Shown here piece by piece: positions 5,281 through 12,010 of a stretch of DNA of 12,960 nucleotides. Under the pieces are notes generated by a model. The model worked only from the letters and a program-made list of their open reading frames with translations. It did not search any database and was not told the origin of the DNA. The DNA is from an uncultured Collinsella sp. Its GTDB lineage: Bacteria > Actinomycetota > Coriobacteriia > Coriobacteriales > Coriobacteriaceae. Where the stretch lies: contig CATYJU010000052.1 of NCBI GenBank assembly GCA_958407995.1, positions 1 to 12,960 on the forward strand, written 5' to 3'. Each line of letters begins with the position of its first letter. Position 1 is the stretch's first letter. The position numbers were made by a program, and so were the translations under genes.

Positions 5281-5612
5281 AGGATCATCCCCTTTTGGCG
5301 ATAGCGCTCGTCCATGGCTTCGGAATAGATTGTTTCCCAACCGCGATCGTCGGATACGGGCGACGTAGCGATGCCCAGGTCCGCGTAAAGCTGATCTGCC
5401 GCCGCCCATGATGCGGCGAACGGAGTATCGGGCGCGACGGTCTGCCGCCGGTCGTCGACGGCCGCAAGCACTTCCTCGCACTGCCCGCCACCCTGCGCGA
5501 CCTTGGCCACCACCTTTTTGATGAGCTCGGGCAGTGACCCGCCCGAAAGCCGCAGCACCTCCTCGGCACGATTCTTGACCTGGCGATCTACGCGAACATT
5601 CACCTGCGCCAT
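5277..5612 (-). CDS. RelB/DinJ-family antitoxin
   Basis: 111 residues. The N-terminus MAQVNVRVDRQVKNRAEEVL, then LSGGSLPELIKKVV, is the ribbon-helix-helix DNA-binding domain of the RelB/DinJ family (residues about 1-38). The rest, to a C-terminus rich in Asp, Glu, Tyr and Met, should wrap the toxin. ATG 5612 is chosen because family members start at this point. GTG 5630 with GAAGGGAG in front is an alternative adding six residues. A GTG at 5672 overlaps the -10 box and can be excluded. The gene precedes the PIN toxin with a 4-nt overlap. RelB/DinJ proteins usually pair with RelE/YafQ-type toxins, so a PIN partner is a mixed module. Autorepression through the GCTAGC repeats is inferred. Confidence 0.87.
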   Translation of the reverse strand: MAQVNVRVDRQVKNRAEEVLRLSGGSLPELIKKVVAKVAQGGGQCEEVLAAVDDRRQTVAPDTPFAASWAAADQLYADLGIATSPVSDDRGWETIYSEAMDERYRQKGMIL

Positions 5613-5652
5613 GCCGCTAACAGCACCCACGTCGATCCCGCTCCCTTCAATT

Positions 5653-5699
5653 GCTAGCTCTGCTAGCCACACTATATAGAGAAGCTAGCACATGGTCAA
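5653..5699 (-). promoter_or_regulatory. Toxin-antitoxin promoter with GCTAGC operator repeats
   Basis: On the minus strand TTGACC (5694-5699) and TATAGT (5671-5676) are separated by exactly 17 bases. GCTAGC, itself a palindrome, occurs at 5653-5658, 5662-5667 and 5684-5689, flanking the -10 box and lying in the spacer. This is the usual layout for antitoxin-mediated autoregulation. Transcription would start near 5664, about 50 bases before the antitoxin ATG. Confidence 0.75.
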
Positions 5700-5707
5700 A
5701 CGCAAAA

Positions 5708-5749
5708 GGCCTGCGCCCAGACGACACCGATGCCGTCTGGGCGCAGGCC
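5708..5749 (-). terminator. Terminator of the metal-ATPase operon
   Basis: A perfect 16-bp stem (5708-5723 with 5734-5749) around a 10-nt loop, followed on the minus strand by TTTTGCGTTTG. It lies 25 bases after the ATPase stop codon and just upstream of the toxin-antitoxin promoter, insulating the two units. Confidence 0.88.
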
Positions 5750-5773
5750 AGATAACGTGGGCGAACACGTCTG

Positions 5774-7849
5774 CTAACGCAGGTAAGCCTTCGCGTTGCT
5801 CAGACTGTAGGCAATCGTCGAGCCGTTGTGCAGCAGTGACGACGTCTGCGGAGTGATCATGCCGGTAATGCCCAGCGCCAGGAGCGCCGAGTTGGTGAGC
5901 ATCACCTTGGAATACGAACTCGTCAGACGGTCGATGAGACCCTGACTCATGCGGCGCAGGCGCACGATCGTGGCAAGATCCGTGTCGGTCAGGATGATAT
6001 CGGCGACCTCCTTGGCAATGTCGCTTCCGCCACCCATTGCCAGCCCCACGTCGGCCAAACCGAGCGCCGGCGAATCGTTGACACCGTCGCCCACCATGGC
6101 AACGTGGCGCCCCTCGCCCTTAATGCGCTCCACATACGCGTACTTGTCCTCGGGCAGCAGCTCGGCCTTAAACTCGTCGACCCCTGCCTCGCGAGCAATG
6201 CGCTCGGCCGTGCGCTCCGAGTCGCCCGTGAGCATAACGACATGCTTAACGCCCAACGCGTGCAGGTCGGCGATGGCCTCACGGACCCCGGCCTTGAGCG
6301 GATCCTCGATGCCGAGCACGCCGACGACCTTCCCATCGACCGCCAGATACAGCGGCGACAGGCCCTGCATCTGGGACTCAATGCGCTCCTTAATGTCGGA
6401 ATCGAGCTGCGCGCTCTCGTCCTCAAACACAAAGTGTGCCGAGCCGATAATCGCGCGACGCCCTTCGATGGACGAAGCAATACCATGCGCCACGATGTAC
6501 TCGACCGCAGCATGGCGCTCGCGGTGCTCGAGCCCGCGCTCGCGGGCGGCGTTGACCACGGCACGCGCCACCGGATGCGGGAAATGCTCCTCCAGGCAGG
6601 CAGAAAGGCGCAGGACCTCGTCCTCGCTCCAGCCGTCGGTCGTCAGCACGCAAGCCAGGCGCGGCTGCGCCTCGGTGAGCGTGCCAGTCTTATCAAACAC
6701 AATGGTGTCGGCCTTGGCAAACGACTCAAAGTACTTTGCGCCCTTGACCATGACGCCCATCTTGGCAGCATCGCTCATAGCGGTCATGACGGCAACGGAA
6801 CCCGTGAGCTTGAGTGCGCACGAGTAGTCGACCATCAGTGCCGCCGAGGTCTTGATGAGGCTGCGGGTAGTAAGCGCAACCAGGCCCGCGAGCAGGAAGT
6901 TCCACGGGACGATCTTGTTGGCAAGGTCCTCCATATGCGACTGGCCCTCGGACTTGAGCGAGTCGGCCGTCTGCACGAGCGAGACGATTGAGCGCAGTTT
7001 GGTTTGCGCCGTATTGGCGCGCACGCGCACCAAGATGCTGCCGTCTTCCACGACGGTGCCGGCGAACACGTCGTCGCCTGCGCTACGCTCGACGGCCAGC
7101 GGCTCGCCGGTCAGGGTCGCTTGGTTGACCATAGCGCTCCCCTGCTCGACAACACCGTCGATGCAAATGGACATGCCAGTGCGCACGGCTACCAAGTCGC
7201 CGGGCTCGAGCTCGGTGGCGGCAACGCTTACCTCGGTGTCACCGACCACTTTTTGTGCCTTATCGGGCACGTCGAGCAGCGAGTTGATGAGCTCGTTTTC
7301 GCTCATGGCGCGCGTGTAGTCCTCGAGCAATTCGCCCACGTTGAGCAGGAACATCGTCTGGCCGGCGGTATCGACGTCGCGTTTGACAAACGAGATACCA
7401 ATGGCCGAAGCATCGAGCACGGGAACGGTCAGGCGCGGCTGCGCGAGCTCACGGAGGGCGGCGCGCAAAAATGCCATGTAACCGGCCACGACAAACACAG
7501 CACGCAGAGGCGTCGGCAAGAACCAGCGGCGCGCGTAGTGGGCGCCGATAAGTGTGGCAAGATCCATGACGAGCTTGTGCTTGCGTGGCTCAAGCTGCAT
7601 CACGTAACCCGTCTTTGCGTCGGCGATGGCCTGAGCGTCGAGCGCACCGACGGCGGCCAGCACGGCATCGCGGCGCGACTCGTCGTATTCGAGTGCCATC
7701 TGGCCGATGCGGCCGTAGACGCGCACCTTGTGCACGCCGTCGATGTCGCCGCCAAGCTTAAGAAGTGCATCGAGATCGCTCTCTGGCACAGGACCCGCCA
7801 ATTGAAGACGGGTCCTGCCGGGGATCTCGCTAATAATCGAGAATCTCAT
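5774..7849 (-). CDS. Heavy-metal P-type ATPase, HMA_2/CtpC-like
   Basis: 691 residues; ATP-driven metal transporter of the cytoplasmic membrane. The N-terminus carries the IPGRTRLQL segment of HMA_2-type domains rather than a CxxC metal-binding domain. Actuator loop TLTGEP (245-250) stands for the usual TGES. The intramembrane metal motif is DYSCAL (341-346), so the canonical CPx is SCA with Cys344. The phosphorylated Asp386 is in DKTGT, the nucleotide-binding HP is at 425-426 (FPHPVARA), and the hinge GDGVND is at 587-592. Hydrophobic segments lie near 114-131, 312-330 and 333-350 and in the last 60 residues. It is the second gene of an operon, 18 bases after a DUF6110-like gene. SCAL-type pumps of this layout are commonly called manganese-transporting CtpC-like, so Mn or another divalent ion is an inference; the DtxR-like operator upstream agrees. 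Confidence 0.92.
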   Translation of the reverse strand: MRFSIISEIPGRTRLQLAGPVPESDLDALLKLGGDIDGVHKVRVYGRIGQMALEYDESRRDAVLAAVGALDAQAIADAKTGYVMQLEPRKHKLVMDLATLIGAHYARRWFLPTPLRAVFVVAGYMAFLRAALRELAQPRLTVPVLDASAIGISFVKRDVDTAGQTMFLLNVGELLEDYTRAMSENELINSLLDVPDKAQKVVGDTEVSVAATELEPGDLVAVRTGMSICIDGVVEQGSAMVNQATLTGEPLAVERSAGDDVFAGTVVEDGSILVRVRANTAQTKLRSIVSLVQTADSLKSEGQSHMEDLANKIVPWNFLLAGLVALTTRSLIKTSAALMVDYSCALKLTGSVAVMTAMSDAAKMGVMVKGAKYFESFAKADTIVFDKTGTLTEAQPRLACVLTTDGWSEDEVLRLSACLEEHFPHPVARAVVNAARERGLEHRERHAAVEYIVAHGIASSIEGRRAIIGSAHFVFEDESAQLDSDIKERIESQMQGLSPLYLAVDGKVVGVLGIEDPLKAGVREAIADLHALGVKHVVMLTGDSERTAERIAREAGVDEFKAELLPEDKYAYVERIKGEGRHVAMVGDGVNDSPALGLADVGLAMGGGSDIAKEVADIILTDTDLATIVRLRRMSQGLIDRLTSSYSKVMLTNSALLALGITGMITPQTSSLLHNGSTIAYSLSNAKAYLR

Positions 7850-7867
7850 AGTTTGTGCCTGGGAGCG

Positions 7868-8113
7868 TTACTCGGCTGCCTCGTCAGCAGCGGCCTCGCT
7901 CTGGGTGATATAAGCAGCCTCGGCAACCATGTCGTCGACATTAGCCTTGGCCTGCTCGACCATGTCCTGGTAGCCGTTCTTGATGCGCATGCCGCACGCG
8001 ATACCCTGCACGCAGGCATTCTTGACCGGAGCGCTGGTAAGCAGCTTGATGCCGGCCGTGCCAAGCAGAAAACCGCCACCGACAAGCAGGGTATTGAACG
8101 TCGACTTCTTCAT
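7868..8113 (-). CDS. Small membrane protein, DUF6110-like, partner of the metal ATPase
   Basis: 81 residues from ATG 8113, with GGGAG seven bases upstream; an upstream in-frame ATG at 8173 has no ribosome binding site. Residues about 7-26 form one membrane helix (NTLLVGGGFLLGTAGIKLL), followed by a cytoplasmic helical tail with NACVQGIACGMRIKNGYQDM, two Cys, and an acidic, Ala-rich end. The FLLGTAGIKLL signature and the place directly before an HMA_2-type P-type ATPase match DUF6110 proteins as I remember them. A role as an accessory subunit or metal chaperone is inferred from this pairing only. Confidence 0.8.
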   Translation of the reverse strand: MKKSTFNTLLVGGGFLLGTAGIKLLTSAPVKNACVQGIACGMRIKNGYQDMVEQAKANVDDMVAEAAYITQSEAAADEAAE

Positions 8114-8221
8114 GTTGCTTCTCCCTTTTGCCGCATTGGACGCGGCATGGTGCTTCAGCACCCGAGTAAACAAGTTTGCTCGAGCACGCTTTTGAAATAT
8201 CTCAATTTTAGCTAACTATCT

Positions 8222-8277
8222 AGGTCAGCCATGGCTAACCTTTTGAAAATTAACGATGCGGAGTAACCGATTGTCAA
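8222..8277 (-). promoter_or_regulatory. Promoter and inverted-repeat operator of the metal-ATPase operon
   Basis: On the minus strand a perfect -35 TTGACA lies at 8272-8277, with a weak -10 (TTAATT, 8248-8253) 18 bases on. Immediately downstream is an inverted repeat, AGGTCAGCC at 8222-8230 and GGCTAACCT at 8233-8241, one mismatch between arms. The arms resemble the AGGTTAG/CTAACCT half-sites of IdeR/DtxR-family metalloregulators, though their spacing here is wider. A second GCTAAC lies at 8211-8216 inside the palindrome TTAGCTAA (8208-8215). A repressor bound here would cover the transcription start. Confidence 0.5.
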
Positions 8278-8283
8278 TGTGAG

Positions 8284-8300
8284 AAAGGGACTGTCCCTTT
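8284..8300. repeat. Short hairpin AAAGGGAC-T-GTCCCTTT downstream of the ABC operon
   Basis: AAAGGGAC (8284-8291) and GTCCCTTT (8293-8300) form a nearly perfect palindrome 9 bases beyond the stop codon of the ABC gene. It has no independent T-run, so it is a weak terminator at best. It could also be one copy of a dispersed short repeat. Confidence 0.5.
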
Positions 8301-8308
8301 GCCCCTTC

Positions 8309-10066
8309 TTACAACTGCCAGGTAGCTGCTTCCTTTTGCAGCGCCACCATGCGGGCGAATTCTCCACCTGCCGCCTTGAGCTGCGCCGGAGTGCCCTGCT
8401 CGGCAACCACACCATCCTTGAGTACAACGATTTTGTCGGCATTTTCCACCGTACGCATACGGTGGGCAATAACGATAACCGTCTTACCTGCAAGCAGACG
8501 GGAGAGCGCCTGCTGAACCACGGTCTCGTTCTCCACATCCAAGCTCGCCGTCGCCTCGTCCAACAGCACGATAGGCGCGTCTTTGAGCAGCGCACGGGCG
8601 ATAGAGATGCGCTGGCGCTCACCGCCGGACAGCTTGGAGCCGTTCTCGCCGATCATGGTGTCATAGCCCTGCGGCATGCGGCTCACAAACTCGTCGCAGT
8701 TGGCGGCACGCGCGGCAGCAAGCACTTCCTCATCGGTGGCATCGCGACGACCAAGACGGATGTTTCCCATCACCGTGTCGTCAAAGAGCAGCACGTCTTG
8801 GAACACAATGGCGTAGTCGCGCAGCAACACCTCGGGATCCACGCTCGCAACATCCACGCCGCCCACGGTGACCGTGCCTTCGGTGGCGTCCCAAAAGCGC
8901 GCGGCCAGGCGGCTCACCGTGGACTTACCGGAGCCCGAAGGACCGACCAGTGCCGTGACCTCGCCTTCCTTGGCGGTAAAGCTCACATCGGTAAGAACTT
9001 TCTCGCCGGCGCGGCCGTCCTCGCCCGCACCATAGCCAAATGCCACATGATCGAACACCATATCGTGGCCCACGGGCTCAAACTGCTCGCTGCCCCGCGC
9101 CACGGGCTCTTCCATGATGGAACGCATGCGCTTGGCCGACGACTCGGCGGCAAACAGCTCGGACATCAGCATCAGCGCCTGATCAAAGGGCGCATAGATG
9201 CGGCTCACCATAAGCAGGAAGGCAAACATCATCAAAAAGTCGACCTGGCCGGAGGCGACCATCGCAGCGCCCGTGACCAACGTGGTGGCAATCCCCAGGC
9301 GCAGGATGACAAAGGCGGAGTTGACCAAAAGCCCATTGGCGAGCTCGCCCTTGGTGGTCTCGCGCTCCTCGGCATCGATCACGGCGTTGAGCCCCTCAAG
9401 ATAATGAGCCTCCTGGTTGGCGGCGCGGATCTCGCGCACGCAGTCGAGCGTCTCCTGGATCGCCTCGGTAACCTTGACCTTCTCGGCACGCACATGGTCG
9501 AACACCGGGATCATGGGGCCGCGCGTCAGATGCAGCACGGCAAAGGCCACGGGAACGCTCCAAAACGCCGCAATCGCCAGCTGCCAGCAAAAGAACAGCG
9601 ACGCCACGAACACAATGACGCTTGCGATGATGGCACCCCAAAGCTCTCCCAGCACGTGGCTGTAGGCGTGCTCCATGGCCTGGACGTCGCCCATGATGGT
9701 CTCGGTTAAATCGGCCAGATCACGACGGCCAAAAAACGACAGCGGCAGTTTGCGCAAGCGCTCGGCAATCTCCATACGCTGCTTGCCGCACTCCTCGTAA
9801 AAGATGCAGTAGGTGTAGTAATACTGCTGCCAGTTAGAGGCAAAGAGCAACACGAAAAAGACCAGGAGGCCGCCCACAATCGGCAGGGCATCCGGCAGGT
9901 CGGCACCGGTGGCGAGATGTTCGACAAAACCGGCCATGACCAGGAACAATAAGCCCATGCCGGCCATGGTAATGAGATTGGTGAGCGCGGTCCAGAAAAT
10001 GCCGCGTTTTACGCCGGCGACGCCTTTATCGGATAGGAAGTACTTCTTTTGGAATGAGGCGAACAT
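8309..10066 (-). CDS. ABC half-transporter, second subunit (membrane domain plus ATPase)
   Basis: 585 residues in exporter (type IV) fold. Residues about 1-310 are the membrane domain with six helices; the first lie near 30-48, 62-78, 140-160 and 162-180. The ATPase domain spans about 335-585: Walker A GPSGSGKST (375-383), Q-loop Gln423, signature LSGGE (479-483), Walker B IVLLDEATASLD with Asp503-Glu504, and H-loop His535. All catalytic residues are intact. ATG 10066 directly abuts the stop of the upstream ABC gene (TAA-ATG), so the two are co-translated and very likely form a heterodimer. By gene order and fold it resembles YbtQ/IrtB subunits; the substrate is unknown. Confidence 0.92.
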   Translation of the reverse strand: MFASFQKKYFLSDKGVAGVKRGIFWTALTNLITMAGMGLLFLVMAGFVEHLATGADLPDALPIVGGLLVFFVLLFASNWQQYYYTYCIFYEECGKQRMEIAERLRKLPLSFFGRRDLADLTETIMGDVQAMEHAYSHVLGELWGAIIASVIVFVASLFFCWQLAIAAFWSVPVAFAVLHLTRGPMIPVFDHVRAEKVKVTEAIQETLDCVREIRAANQEAHYLEGLNAVIDAEERETTKGELANGLLVNSAFVILRLGIATTLVTGAAMVASGQVDFLMMFAFLLMVSRIYAPFDQALMLMSELFAAESSAKRMRSIMEEPVARGSEQFEPVGHDMVFDHVAFGYGAGEDGRAGEKVLTDVSFTAKEGEVTALVGPSGSGKSTVSRLAARFWDATEGTVTVGGVDVASVDPEVLLRDYAIVFQDVLLFDDTVMGNIRLGRRDATDEEVLAAARAANCDEFVSRMPQGYDTMIGENGSKLSGGERQRISIARALLKDAPIVLLDEATASLDVENETVVQQALSRLLAGKTVIVIAHRMRTVENADKIVVLKDGVVAEQGTPAQLKAAGGEFARMVALQKEAATWQL

Positions 10067-11890
10067 TTAGGCCTCGCCTCCCTTCGTGACGGCGGCATCC
10101 GCGGCAGCAGTGATCTTCCAGCTCGCGGCCTGTTCGTATTCGGCCCACATCTTGGCGTATAGACCGTTTTGGGACAGCAGCTCGGCATGGGTGCCAGTCT
10201 CCTGCACGCTACCTTGGTTGAGCACCACGATCTTGTCGGCCCCCACCACGGTCGAAAGCCGGTGCGCGATCATAATGACTGTGCGACCCGCCGCCAGCTT
10301 GCTAAAGGCGCGCTGGATGAGCGCCTCGTTCTCGGGGTCGGCAAACGCCGTGGCCTCATCGAGCACCACGATAGGCGCGTCTTTAAGGATCGCGCGGGCG
10401 AGTGCCACGCGCTGGACCTCGCCGCCCGAAAGATATGCTCCGCCGGCACCGAGCATGGTATTGATGCCCTGTGGAAGCTTGGCCACAATGTCGTCGCACT
10501 GAGCTGCGGAGAGGGCCGCACGCACTTCGTCGTCAGTGGCCGTAGGCTTGGAAGCGCGCACGTTATCGGCAAGTGTTTGCCGGAACAGCTGGTTGGTCTG
10601 GAACACGAAGGCGACCTGGTCCATAAGCTCGTGCGGATCCATATCGCGAACGTCCACACCACCTACGAGCACTCGACCCGAGGAAACATCCCAAAAACGC
10701 GGGATCAGGCTTGCGCAGGTCGACTTACCGCCGCCCGAGGGACCAACCAACGCAAGGGTGCTACCTGCGGGAACGCTAAAGCTCACATGATCGACGGCAG
10801 GCGCCTCAGCACCCTCGTAGGTAAAGCTCACGTCCTCAAAGCGCACATCGCTGCCAGCGGGGTGCTTGGGTTGAGCGGGCACGGAGAGCTGCTTGGAATC
10901 CATAACGCTTCGGATGCGAGCCAGCGAATCAGCACTCATCTGAGACGCCTCGCCCACAAACATGAGCTTGGTCATGGCCGTCGGCACCACGGCCGAAAAG
11001 ATCGCGTAAAACGTAAAATTGACCATAAAGTGCGCGAAGTCCGTCTCGCCCGGCGCCAGCAGCAGCGCCACAGGCAAAAGAAATGCCACAAGGCCGTTGA
11101 GCGCAGTAAGGTTGAGCACCTGCGGACCCCGGCAAAACGTACCCGCATAGTTTTGCGCCATATCGGCGTATTCGGCGATCGCATCGTGGAACGCCTTAAA
11201 GGAGTAGACCGTCTGCTGGAATACCTTGACCACGGGGATGCCGCGTACGTATTCGGTGCCGGTCTTGTTCATCTTGACCAGCGCGCCCATGTAGGCCTTC
11301 ATGAACTCGGCGCCCTTGCCGCTCATCATGGTGGCCATGGCGCAAAACGAAACGACGACCGAGATTAAGCATGCCGCGCCCAAACGCCAATCGAGGGCAA
11401 ATAGCAGCACAAGCAGGCCCACGACCATGGCGGTGGCACCGGCGATATCGGGCAGCATGTGCGCGAGCAGCGTCTCGGTGGAGGCGGCACAGCCGTCTAC
11501 GATACGGCGCAGCTCACCGGTGGCGTGCGTGTCAAAGTAGCCGAGCGGCAGCTTAAGCAGATGCTCGCTCGTAGCCTTGCGGATATTGGATGCGCAGCGA
11601 AACGCGGACAGGTGCGTGCACATGAGTCCCACGAAATAGACCACGATGCTTGCCAGGGCAAAACCAACAGCCCACCAACCATACATCGCGATGTCGGCGG
11701 CCTCGCTCCAGTTGGGCGCCACGGCAATCAGGTCTCGCGCAACAAGCCAGATGCACACGTACGGGCCAAAGCTCAACAGCTGCGAGAACGCCGAGAGGGC
11801 CATGCCCAAATACGTTAGGAATTTACGGTCACCGGCATATGCAAGTAGCTCGCCGATGCCGCCGCCTTCCTTTTTTGATCCCTTTGCCAT
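10067..11890 (-). CDS. ABC half-transporter, first subunit (IrtA/YbtP-like without extra domains)
   Basis: 607 residues from ATG 11890, preceded by AAAGGA; the much longer open frame upstream runs back through the intergenic region and into the divergent gene and is not used. The membrane domain (about 1-330) has the LPLGYFDTHATGEL coupling segment seen in lipid/siderophore-type exporters. ATPase domain: Walker A GPSGGGKST (383-391), Q-loop Gln431, signature LSGGE (487-491), Walker B IVVLDEATAFADPENE with Asp511-Glu512, H-loop His543. The ATAFADPENE extension is characteristic of YbtPQ/IrtAB-like pairs, as opposed to ATASLD in the partner. These are inner-membrane siderophore importers built on an exporter fold. 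Siderophore or metal-complex transport is an inference, supported by the adjacent AraC-family regulator. Confidence 0.92.
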   Translation of the reverse strand: MAKGSKKEGGGIGELLAYAGDRKFLTYLGMALSAFSQLLSFGPYVCIWLVARDLIAVAPNWSEAADIAMYGWWAVGFALASIVVYFVGLMCTHLSAFRCASNIRKATSEHLLKLPLGYFDTHATGELRRIVDGCAASTETLLAHMLPDIAGATAMVVGLLVLLFALDWRLGAACLISVVVSFCAMATMMSGKGAEFMKAYMGALVKMNKTGTEYVRGIPVVKVFQQTVYSFKAFHDAIAEYADMAQNYAGTFCRGPQVLNLTALNGLVAFLLPVALLLAPGETDFAHFMVNFTFYAIFSAVVPTAMTKLMFVGEASQMSADSLARIRSVMDSKQLSVPAQPKHPAGSDVRFEDVSFTYEGAEAPAVDHVSFSVPAGSTLALVGPSGGGKSTCASLIPRFWDVSSGRVLVGGVDVRDMDPHELMDQVAFVFQTNQLFRQTLADNVRASKPTATDDEVRAALSAAQCDDIVAKLPQGINTMLGAGGAYLSGGEVQRVALARAILKDAPIVVLDEATAFADPENEALIQRAFSKLAAGRTVIMIAHRLSTVVGADKIVVLNQGSVQETGTHAELLSQNGLYAKMWAEYEQAASWKITAAADAAVTKGGEA

Positions 11891-12010
11891 GAGATTCCTT
11901 TCTAACGGCTTGAGAGTTAACCGTAAGAAACTTATCATGGGCGTGTTAGCCAGGGCACACAATTGGGCCAGGCGTGGACGTTTTCGCAAATGAAGGGGAC
12001 GCTTTTGAAA
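11891..12010. promoter_or_regulatory. Divergent promoter region between the ABC operon and the AraC regulator
   Basis: 120 bases without a gene. On the minus strand TTGTGT (11957-11962) and CATGAT (11934-11939) are 17 bases apart and are a weak candidate promoter for the ABC genes. GTGT (11943-11946) and ACAC (11957-11960) form a small inverted repeat inside this promoter that could be the regulator's site. The plus-strand promoter is not clear. Confidence 0.35.

Noticed and set aside
7004..8215. Plus-strand frame of 403 residues opposite the P-type ATPase
   Set aside because: Shadow of a well-supported gene; same for the 476- and 399-residue plus frames opposite the ABC genes.
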